Source: a virus
Strand: one strand, 5' to 3'
DNA: 28,844 nucleotides
Virus record (IMG/VR): IMGVR_UViG_3300030329_000641
Span: 1 to 28,844 of that record
A program made the position numbers and the translations under genes. The notes beneath the pieces were generated by a model that was given only the letters and a program-made list of their open reading frames with translations, did not search any database and was not told where the DNA came from. Below are positions 6,139 through 12,049 of this stretch, one piece after another (positions within the stretch are counted from its first letter, which is position 1; each line of letters starts with the position of its first letter).

Positions 6139-6344
6139 ATAAATATTTAATACAAGGTAAGGGTTATTGGAATGTACAACTCAATGATCCGTTCATATCG
6201 GGAGTAGAAACAACTGATATAGAATCAAGCTATAATTATATCAAATTTAAAGGCACAGAAAAACAATTAGACAGCTTTTTAGACCAATTAATAGATCAAG
6301 GTGAAGCTGCATTTAAAATAATAGGAATCCATACAATAGATTAA
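6135..6344 (+). CDS. Hypothetical protein, 69 aa
   Basis: A 69-residue protein starting MNKYLIQGKGYWNVQLNDPF and containing YIKFKGTEKQLDSFLDQLID, suggesting a small alpha/beta fold with two strands and one helix. No family recognised. Its start is coupled to the previous gene (ATGA overlap) and the next gene begins 2 bp after its stop, so the three plus-strand genes form one operon. Confidence 0.7.
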   Translation: MNKYLIQGKGYWNVQLNDPFISGVETTDIESSYNYIKFKGTEKQLDSFLDQLIDQGEAAFKIIGIHTID

Positions 6345-6346
6345 TT

Positions 6347-6562
6347 ATGAAAAAAGGAACACAAAAACACACATTATATAACTACCTAAAAGAAGGTAAA
6401 ACAATCTCAACTTTTAATGCTATGTACGATTTAGGAATTGCAGATTTGCAAGGAGTAATCAGACAGCTTAAAGACATAGGAGTAAATATCCAATCTAAAT
6501 ACATTACTGTAAACACTAGATATGGCAATACAGCAACTGTAAAGTCGTATTGGTTAGAATAG
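6347..6562 (+). CDS. Winged-helix/HTH DNA-binding protein, 71 aa
   Basis: A 71-residue protein starting MKKGTQKHTLYNYLKEGKTI, followed by STFNAMYDLGIADLQGVIRQ and LKDIGVNIQSKYI, then an NRYGN-like hairpin (TRYGNTATVKSYWLE). This is the pattern of small HTH_39-like phage proteins: helix 2 and 3 form the HTH, and the C-terminal hairpin the wing. It probably regulates phage or host genes. Last in the rightward operon, ending 4 bp before the structured element in the convergent gap. Confidence 0.75.
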   Translation: MKKGTQKHTLYNYLKEGKTISTFNAMYDLGIADLQGVIRQLKDIGVNIQSKYITVNTRYGNTATVKSYWLE

Positions 6563-6566
6563 AAAA

Positions 6567-6620
6567 GCACCCGCCAAGAACACATTTTACAGGATAAGGA
6601 GAATTACCTGTTACGGGTGC
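6567..6620. terminator. Structured element in the convergent gap, likely bidirectional terminator
   Basis: GCACCCG (6567-6573) pairs with CGGGTGC (6614-6620), enclosing a second hairpin ACAGG/CCTGT (6589-6593 with 6607-6611). On the minus strand the outer stem is followed by TTTTCT; on the plus strand a T-rich stretch begins a few bases later. It separates the converging operons ending at 6562 and 6625. Loop size is larger than in ordinary terminators. Confidence 0.55.
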
Positions 6621-6624
6621 GATT

Positions 6625-6762
6625 CTATTTTAAATTCTTTAATATGATATTAAAGTGTCTGCGTAACTTTTTTAAGTTATATACTCTATTATGGTTTTTA
6701 TCATAAGTATATTCCGCGTCCAATTTTATATCTTTTGCGTATATGTGACTATTTTCACTCAT
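6625..6762 (-). CDS. Small basic hypothetical protein, 45 aa
   Basis: ATG at 6762 overlaps the stop of the metallophosphoesterase (ATGA), giving a 45-residue basic protein, MSENSHIYAKDIKLDAEYTY and a Lys/Arg-rich C-terminal helix (LKKLRRHFNIILKNLK). A longer in-frame start at 6825 would lie inside the upstream gene and is not preferred. It is the last gene of the leftward late operon. No family recognised. Confidence 0.6.
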   Translation of the reverse strand: MSENSHIYAKDIKLDAEYTYDKNHNRVYNLKKLRRHFNIILKNLK

Positions 6763-7499
6763 AATTCCATTAGTAAATTTATTCCAAATTTTCCTGAATT
6801 GCAAATAACCGCACAACCAACACATGGTTTTTTACCATATTTAGCGTACGCCATTGCGTAACTTTCGTGGTCAATACCACACCCCACTTGCATACCAAAT
6901 ACTCTAAAATTCTGACCAACATAATGTTCACAGTAAGCCTGTGTGTGGAGATGACCTTGTACCGTATTCATCATATCTGCTCTACATTTTGTACGTGCTG
7001 TTCCCCCTTCACCGTGGATATACTGAACACCGTCCTTAACATATCTTTCTACAAAATTCCAGCCTGGCACTTCTAATACTTCTTTATAGCTTTTAATCCA
7101 CTTGCTAGGTATAGCTGAAGTTTGAGCTTTCCGCATAACCATACGGTCATGGTTACCGATTATTACTGTAGCTTTTGGGAATGCTTTATACCACCTAGCA
7201 ATACGTTCTACTGCAAATTCAAGCTCTTGTTTACCTGAATACTCAGCATCTATATTAACTTCGTGAAAAGAGCTATAATGATTGTCTATTACATCACCAA
7301 TAAACACAACTTCTGTACATTCAAACTCATCATATTTGGATATACAAAATTCTAGGTATTTATCAAGTGAAAATGGTTCGTGAAGATCACCAATAACAAG
7401 GACGTTATTAAGACCGTTGCCTTCGGATTGGCGTATATTTTTTATTAAGTCGTGTTCTGACTTTGTTAAGCGTAACCGATATTCTTTGAGTTGTTTTAT
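6759..7499 (-). CDS. Calcineurin-like metallophosphoesterase, start codon unclear
   Basis: The frame holds a full metallophosphoesterase: GDLH (motif I, about 7391-7380), GDVIDNH (about 7298-7278), GNHD (motif III), HGEGG and GHLH. The enzyme would use two metals to cleave phosphoesters, possibly nucleic acid or cyclic nucleotides. In-frame sequence from the stop at 7508-7506 to motif I contains no ATG, GTG or TTG; a GTG at 7307 lies after motif I and would remove catalytic residues. ATA at 7499-7497, which overlaps the holin stop, is given as a tentative start. It follows the holin and is coupled to the 45-residue gene. Confidence 0.85.
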   Translation of the reverse strand: MKQLKEYRLRLTKSEHDLIKNIRQSEGNGLNNVLVIGDLHEPFSLDKYLEFCISKYDEFECTEVVFIGDVIDNHYSSFHEVNIDAEYSGKQELEFAVERIARWYKAFPKATVIIGNHDRMVMRKAQTSAIPSKWIKSYKEVLEVPGWNFVERYVKDGVQYIHGEGGTARTKCRADMMNTVQGHLHTQAYCEHYVGQNFRVFGMQVGCGIDHESYAMAYAKYGKKPCVGCAVICNSGKFGINLLMEL

Positions 7500-7876
7500 T
7501 TCTTTTTAATTTTTTCTAACCCTCTACTTCCGAAATAAGCTCCTATTGTTGTTATCAAGCATATTTCTAAAAGAGATTTCCATTTGTCATCTACATTAAA
7601 ACTTATTGTTCCACTATCAACAAATACTAGCAATACTGTTGATATTATTAAGAAGGCTAAAGTTAGTGGTCTAATATTAGCAGGCAACCACCCCGCTTTA
7701 TTATCACTTTCCCACCTTCTAGTTATTTGTTCTTCTGCATTTGCCTGAGCATCTAAAATCATTTGCTCAAATTTAATCTTTAATTCTTTACGTTCGGAGT
7801 CAGTAGTGACTACGTTATCCACCAACTTATTAACATCTAAAGACATTCCCCCAAATAGTTTACTTAAAAATTTCAT
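7496..7876 (-). CDS. Holin, GTA 3TM-like
   Basis: A 126-residue protein with an N-terminal helical, charged part (about 1-60), then RPLTLAFLIISTVLLVFVDS (69-88) and LLEICLITTIGAYFGSRG (about 102-119), hydrophobic segments ending in a basic tail EKIKKK. The ITRRWESDNKAGWLPANIRP linker and GAYFGSRGLEK end match the holin family named after gene transfer agents (PF11351-like). It would make membrane lesions that release the M15 peptidase encoded immediately upstream (4-bp ATGA overlap). Confidence 0.8.
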   Translation of the reverse strand: MKFLSKLFGGMSLDVNKLVDNVVTTDSERKELKIKFEQMILDAQANAEEQITRRWESDNKAGWLPANIRPLTLAFLIISTVLLVFVDSGTISFNVDDKWKSLLEICLITTIGAYFGSRGLEKIKKK

Positions 7877-8376
7877 ATTGTATTATAATGTTTTTTAGCT
7901 CTGTATTTAGTCTTGTTGTTTTCGTCTTTATAAGCAACCAGAATCTGTTTTCTATTTCCTGTTATCTTCCAACTTATATGAATCCAATCAGGATTGTCAC
8001 TGTCTTTGTGTGCTGTAGGAGCAGGATTGCCAAATTCTAATATACACTGGTCAAACTCTAACCCTTGACTTATAATAGCATTAAAGATTCTCATATTATC
8101 CATACGTCCACGCTTAACAAACTGTAAGTCCACAGCCTCGCATTTAGTGTGCTGAGATTTATTAGAACCACCTATTGCTGCATTAAGACTTTCAGACCTA
8201 AAGCCACTTGTTACTCTTAATGGACCAACTGCATTCCTGAGAGGTTGTAAAAGTTCAGTGGCTAAAAGTCTGAGTTTGTGTATTCCTTCCTTGTCGGGTG
8301 TGTTAGAAATACCAAGTCTTGTAGCTGTGTTGCTTTTAGTCAATTCAGCTAGTGTGAAATTTTTGCTTATTCTCAT
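7873..8376 (-). CDS. Endolysin, M15 peptidase (D-Ala-D-Ala carboxypeptidase-like)
   Basis: A 167-residue zinc peptidase: MRISKNFTLAELTKSNTATR start, VTSGFRSESLN (55-65), the metal ligands His76 and Asp83 in SQHTKCEAVDLQF, and His133 in WIHISW. Family members cut peptide cross-links or stems in peptidoglycan. No signal peptide is seen, in keeping with holin-dependent release. Between the thioredoxin-like gene (TAATG overlap) and the holin it forms the lysis core. It could instead be virion-associated, but the position beside a holin favours host lysis. Confidence 0.9.
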   Translation of the reverse strand: MRISKNFTLAELTKSNTATRLGISNTPDKEGIHKLRLLATELLQPLRNAVGPLRVTSGFRSESLNAAIGGSNKSQHTKCEAVDLQFVKRGRMDNMRIFNAIISQGLEFDQCILEFGNPAPTAHKDSDNPDWIHISWKITGNRKQILVAYKDENNKTKYRAKKHYNTI

Positions 8377-8765
8377 TATTCAAATTTTGCTAACATCAAA
8401 TTGTCTATGCTTTTTTGCACGTCCTTTTTTGTTGCGTCTAATTGAAACATAATATTAGCCTTAAACCTGTCCTTTTCTTCTCCACTTTCAAATATAATAA
8501 CTGTAGGTATGCAGGTTACATTATACTTCTTTTGTATGCTTGGAAAACGTCCTATATCAACTCTATACTTTTCACAGTCATTTAGTTTAACTATTTCAGT
8601 AAATTGATTAGCCTCATTCCATTCAACCCAAAACTCTACAGCAACAATATCTTTAGCAATTTTATCCTCAAAGTTAGACTCAGTAATAAAGTCTTGACCA
8701 CTAGCTACTCCTATTATAAAAAATAAGATAGTAATTAAGATATATATTAAATCTGTAAAGCTCAT
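8376..8765 (-). CDS. Exported thioredoxin-fold protein without CxxC
   Basis: A 129-residue protein with an N-terminal hydrophobic stretch (5-21) ending VASGQ, a flavobacterial-style signal peptide or membrane anchor. The rest has thioredoxin strands: IVAVEFWVEW (40-49), a partner helix, YRVDIGRFPSIQKKYNV, and the conserved cis-proline in CIPTVIIF (85-92). The usual CxxC after FW is replaced by WNEA, so redox activity of the classical kind is lost; two Cys (64 and 85) remain. It may act as a chaperone or binding protein in the periplasm. Overlaps both neighbours (ATGA and TAATG), between a TM protein and the endolysin. Confidence 0.7.
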   Translation of the reverse strand: MSFTDLIYILITILFFIIGVASGQDFITESNFEDKIAKDIVAVEFWVEWNEANQFTEIVKLNDCEKYRVDIGRFPSIQKKYNVTCIPTVIIFESGEEKDRFKANIMFQLDATKKDVQKSIDNLMLAKFE

Positions 8766-9043
8766 TGCATTTTATCTATTTTATCTCTAAGGTATTTGAT
8801 GTCCTCTTTTATTTCTGTAACGTCCTCTTGCGTTGTCATTATAGTGGCACGTATCATTTGGTCCTTCATGTCAAACTCCAATTTAGTAACTTCGGGTTCA
8901 GGTGGCAACGGCAATAGTTTTGCTTCATCTATAGAAGCATTAAGGCTAAACCACATACCCACTAGCGTTGCTATTAAAACACCTATACCGCCTAATGTTT
9001 TTAGGCTTATTTCAAACTTAGAATCTTCTGAAAGCTCTTTCAT
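8762..9043 (-). CDS. Single-pass membrane protein with coiled coil, 93 aa
   Basis: A 93-residue protein: short cytosolic N-terminus, membrane helix at about 15-32 (LGGIGVLIATLVGMWFSL), a Pro-rich hinge (LPLPPEPEV), and a C-terminal coiled coil (EDVTEIKEDIKYLRDKIDKM). The layout resembles an inner-membrane spanin or accessory holin subunit. TAATG overlap with the upstream 77-residue gene and ATGA with the thioredoxin-like gene. A spanin role is inference. Confidence 0.7.
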   Translation of the reverse strand: MKELSEDSKFEISLKTLGGIGVLIATLVGMWFSLNASIDEAKLLPLPPEPEVTKLEFDMKDQMIRATIMTTQEDVTEIKEDIKYLRDKIDKMQ

Positions 9044-9276
9044 TATTTACAAGATTTATCACATTTTTTACCTGAAAACTTTTCTACTCCACTAATTCCA
9101 AAACAACCAAGTACAACCCAAACGAATGAATCATAAACAAATTCATTAATTACTAAGTCTTTTCCAATCCAACCTGTAAGTAAATCAGCTATCATTATTA
9201 TACACATTATTATAAAAGCAACAAAACCAATTATTGCTTTTTCATTCCAATTATTATCGTCTTTAAATATATTCAT
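9043..9276 (-). CDS. Two-pass membrane protein, holin-like, 77 aa
   Basis: A 77-residue protein with two probable membrane helices (about 14-34, IIGFVAFIIMCIIMIADLL, and about 46-62, VYDSFVWVVLGCFGISG) and a basic Cys-containing tail (KFSGKKCDKSCK). Size, topology and place at the head of the lysis cluster are those of a small holin or antiholin. I do not recognise the family. Its start overlaps the stop of the LDLa-like exported gene. Confidence 0.65.
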   Translation of the reverse strand: MNIFKDDNNWNEKAIIGFVAFIIMCIIMIADLLTGWIGKDLVINEFVYDSFVWVVLGCFGISGVEKFSGKKCDKSCK

Positions 9277-9824
9277 TATAATACTTTTTTAATTTGACCA
9301 TTTTCTATATATATACTTTCAGGTTTTCTAATATGTTGACCATTAAGGTTATACATTAAACCTGTATTCTGTGAATTTTCAATCAATTCTTCTATGCCTG
9401 TATTACAAGGCAACCCTGTAGCACAGTCAATATATTCTTGAGTAAATATTTCCACGTATTCTGTTTCTATTATAGTGTCATAAATAATAACATCTACGTA
9501 TTCAATAACTGTTTCGTAAATGTATTCTATTTCATATATGGTGTCACATTCTTGAGGGGGTGGTCCACATTCTTCTGGTGTTGTAGGTACTGCATCTGCT
9601 TCGTCTGATCCATCTACGCAATCTTCCCACCCGTCATTAAGATAAAACAAACCACCTTCACCATTTGGCACACAGCCATTCGGGGCGTATTGAGTCCAAT
9701 TAGCAGGGTCATCACCACAGAAAAAACCATTTTGTTCTACGCAATCTAAGCATAGTTGTTGAAAGTCATATCCTTGACCAAATGAAAATGATGTTATAAA
9801 TAGTAATGTAATTAGTCTGTTCAT
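9276..9824 (-). CDS. Exported Cys-rich protein: LDLa-like motif and T9SS-like C-terminal tail
   Basis: A 182-residue protein. Residues 1-16 are a signal peptide ending FSFGQ. Residues 24-90 are Cys-rich with DGWEDCVDGSDEAD (65-78), the Ca-binding end of an LDL-receptor class A module. A Tyr/Glu/Ile-rich segment with repeated EYV follows (about 95-130). The end (about 156-182: MYNLNGQHIRKP and SIYIENGQIKKVL) resembles the last part of a type IX secretion sorting domain. It could be displayed on or secreted from the infected cell, or be part of the virion. It is coupled to the following membrane gene and follows the outer-membrane-like protein by 2 bp. All functional statements are inferred. 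Confidence 0.7.
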   Translation of the reverse strand: MNRLITLLFITSFSFGQGYDFQQLCLDCVEQNGFFCGDDPANWTQYAPNGCVPNGEGGLFYLNDGWEDCVDGSDEADAVPTTPEECGPPPQECDTIYEIEYIYETVIEYVDVIIYDTIIETEYVEIFTQEYIDCATGLPCNTGIEELIENSQNTGLMYNLNGQHIRKPESIYIENGQIKKVL

Positions 9825-9826
9825 TG

Positions 9827-10837
9827 TTAAAAAATTAAATAGTTAAATCCAAACTTGCATTCATATATTGGCTTTTCCCAATAGTTTAAATATGTGCCTT
9901 CTACAAACAAACCTAAATGCTTAGTAACTCTAAGACCTGCTACAATACCTGCATCAAGGTCTAATCCTGCTCCATCATACTCAAAGCTATAGTCACTTAA
10001 ACCATAGTGTAAAGGCATTAAATTTAGCCATGTATGTAGCCATGCGTTATTATGATATTTATAATAAGCCACTCCAATAGCCATAGAAAGCTCATATACG
10101 CTCCCTAAGGCGTTTAATTGCTCTTGATTATAGTTTGCTATAGCTTGTCCAAAATAATGCTTGTAAAACTCATCATTTGACGTTGCTATTAATTCACCAT
10201 TGTTAAACCAATGCCAATTGCCATTGACATATTGTGTTGAATATCCAAAATCTTCTGCTAGATCGTTGAATGTGTTTTCACCACTTATCCAAAAATCCTC
10301 AATAGGTAATATATGATAAACAGGGTGCTGACGAACCAAACCACCCACTGTGAAATCAAAGTTGCCTTTTTGTAGTCTATATCTTGTATCAAACGATATA
10401 AACTCCATATTACGTCTTTCATCATTTTTAAGTTGTATTTTAGTGACACATTTATTGCCTAAATATCTTAACCAAAAATCCTGGTTAGTGAAGTCGCTAC
10501 CACGATGACGAATAAATGAATAATTAAATAAATACTCCCAACCAATGCTATTGCCAATAGTAACATTATCACTGACAGCTTTCTCAGTACCATAGTACCA
10601 TGTTTTAACTTTATATTCATAATCAAATCTTGCTATTTTTCTTAAACCAATAGTGAGGTTATAATCGTATGGATTAACTTTTGTGACATCTTCATAACCC
10701 TTGTCTACAGCTATATAGTTTTGGTTCTCGACCATACTTGTATTCATACTCATAGAAGTATAAAATGTAGCATACTTAAAAAAGTCACCTTGACCAAAGC
10801 ATATAAAAGGAAATAATAATAATAGATATTTAATCAT
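9827..10837 (-). CDS. Exported outer-membrane beta-barrel-like protein
   Basis: Start is set to ATG 10837 (MIKYLLLLFPFICFGQG), a clean signal peptide with FGQ cleavage; the frame stays open to 10918 but would place 27 odd residues before it. The mature part, about 320 residues, has alternating aromatic/polar strands (NLTIGLRKIARFDYEYKVKT, FDFTVGGLVRQH), an aromatic-rich sequence and ends in strands with FGFNYLIF, a terminal Phe typical of outer-membrane barrels. No family recognised. The phage may insert it into the host outer membrane, for instance to block further adsorption, or it may be a structural protein of unknown kind. Confidence 0.7.
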   Translation of the reverse strand: MIKYLLLLFPFICFGQGDFFKYATFYTSMSMNTSMVENQNYIAVDKGYEDVTKVNPYDYNLTIGLRKIARFDYEYKVKTWYYGTEKAVSDNVTIGNSIGWEYLFNYSFIRHRGSDFTNQDFWLRYLGNKCVTKIQLKNDERRNMEFISFDTRYRLQKGNFDFTVGGLVRQHPVYHILPIEDFWISGENTFNDLAEDFGYSTQYVNGNWHWFNNGELIATSNDEFYKHYFGQAIANYNQEQLNALGSVYELSMAIGVAYYKYHNNAWLHTWLNLMPLHYGLSDYSFEYDGAGLDLDAGIVAGLRVTKHLGLFVEGTYLNYWEKPIYECKFGFNYLIF

Positions 10838-10842
10838 AATAA

Positions 10843-11388
10843 TTATATTGCAGGTGCTATTGAAACTGTTGCGTAAACCTTCATTGTCCAGTCCCCATTG
10901 AACGCACCCCCTGACCACAATTCTAACGCTTTTCCACTTATATCACCTGCGTATGTTCCATCAGCAGGTACTGTAGTGTTGCCACTAAAAACAAAAGTTC
11001 TGTCTGCACCTTCATTTTTGTAAAAATCTCGATGTCTATCCCAATAATTGGTTGTTCCCGATGTTGCCTTATCATATCCAATATATAAATACTCCCCATT
11101 AGTTTCATTAACCCCCACATGAGTACATACACAAATAACTGTTTGCGGTATTACTATAAACCCCGTTCCTGGATTAAACAGACCTAGTGGTGTTGTACTT
11201 AAAGCATTAACAGCCGCACTGTCTAAAGATGAGGTCACGGTTGTTATTAATCTTTGTGCTTTTAAAGATTTAGATGTCCCCTCGGGGCTACCCGTGGTGT
11301 CTGATATATCCACACCCATTATTAGATCTCTATAATCAATCGGTGTTGTTCCGTATGCTGTTTTGTCTGTTAGTCGTTGTCCTGCCAT
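10843..11388 (-). CDS. Probable virion structural protein, 181 aa
   Basis: A 181-residue Gly/Thr/Ser-rich protein. The start, MAGQRLTDKTAYGTTPIDYR, and DLIMGVDISDTTGSPEGTS then KSLKAQRL are a pattern I associate with N-terminal attachment parts of phage fibres or decoration proteins, where a DTxxSPxGTSK loop precedes a coiled stalk. The C-terminal 100 residues are beta-rich. It lies after the head connectors and before the exported proteins, so it may be a head decoration or tail-fibre protein. Confidence 0.55.
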   Translation of the reverse strand: MAGQRLTDKTAYGTTPIDYRDLIMGVDISDTTGSPEGTSKSLKAQRLITTVTSSLDSAAVNALSTTPLGLFNPGTGFIVIPQTVICVCTHVGVNETNGEYLYIGYDKATSGTTNYWDRHRDFYKNEGADRTFVFSGNTTVPADGTYAGDISGKALELWSGGAFNGDWTMKVYATVSIAPAI

Positions 11389-11467
11389 TGTTTAATTTTT
11401 TAATATAATTTTTTAGCTTTTTAAAGTTTTCTAAGCTACTAGGGTATGTACGTCTTTTAACAGTCAT
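11336..11467 (-). CDS. Possible small basic ORF, 43 aa
   Basis: The 68-bp gap between the connector and the structural gene contains an ORF from ATG 11467 to TGA 11338-11336, 43 residues starting MTVKRRTYPSSLENFKKLKN, very basic. Its start overlaps the connector stop as many coupled genes do, but it runs 53 bp into the next gene, and its 3' part is low-complexity. Doubtful; could be chance. Confidence 0.3.
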   Translation of the reverse strand: MTVKRRTYPSSLENFKKLKNYIKKLNNGRTTTNRQNSIRNNTD

Positions 11468-12041
11468 AAATCTTTATTCCTGATAATTGTAAATAATTTT
11501 TTAAACTGTTACCCATAGGAGCTACATCTAAATTCAATCCTGCATAGTAGTTACGTACTGTCGGTGACATTTCCCCTGCATCATTGTTACTAGCGTATTC
11601 AGGGAATGCTGAGCTTCCCTTGTCAGTTAAATAATCAATCAATCGTTGTCTATAAAACTGAGCTGCATCTGTAGCTGTGTCCATTAAAGGTTTTATATCG
11701 TCATAAGTAGCACTAGAAGATTGTTCTGTACCACCCATAACTACAACTGCATTATTTACAAATCTTAGCCTTAAATACGGTGCTAATTGTGCAAAAGAAA
11801 ATTGTACAAGAGCAGGTTGTATATAAGTTTCCATTAAAGTCTTATAATCACCTGTAAGTGTGCCACCTTGTATTTTAGTTTTTAGTGCTTCATATAAATC
11901 AGTTCCAAGTACAGGAAGTATATTCATATCCTGTGCCAATAGTATATAAGGCATTATAAGGTTGTCATCTACTGAACCACCTAAGGCTGTATCTTTTTTT
12001 AATCTTGTTGCTGATATAAATAATGTATGTTGTATTGCCAT
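11457..12041 (-). CDS. Head-tail connector-like protein (DUF6712-like)
   Basis: A 194-residue helical protein: LKKDTALGGSVDDNLIMPYI and LAQDMNILPVLGTDLYEALK, then a Tyr/Gln helix (YIQPALVQFSFAQLAPYLRL) and FYRQRLIDYL. I recognise the pattern (cf. DUF6712) from Bacteroidota phages, where the gene follows the portal; fold and place suit an adaptor of the gp6/gp15 kind that sits under the portal. It starts 8 bp after the portal stop. The connector role is inferred from position. Confidence 0.65.
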   Translation of the reverse strand: MAIQHTLFISATRLKKDTALGGSVDDNLIMPYILLAQDMNILPVLGTDLYEALKTKIQGGTLTGDYKTLMETYIQPALVQFSFAQLAPYLRLRFVNNAVVVMGGTEQSSSATYDDIKPLMDTATDAAQFYRQRLIDYLTDKGSSAFPEYASNNDAGEMSPTVRNYYAGLNLDVAPMGNSLKNYLQLSGIKIYDC

Positions 12042-12049
12042 ATTTTAAT

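Noticed and set aside
6567-6620. tRNA-like fold in the convergent gap
   Set aside because: The 7-bp outer stem looks like an acceptor arm, but the element is only 54 nt, has no T-loop consensus and only one inner hairpin.
10838-10918. N-terminal 27-residue extension of the outer-membrane-like protein
   Set aside because: It overlaps the previous gene, and the signal peptide begins exactly at the internal ATG 10837.
10938-11132. 64-residue minus-strand ORF inside the structural gene
   Set aside because: Out-of-frame shadow of the 181-residue gene, without own start context or recognised motif.
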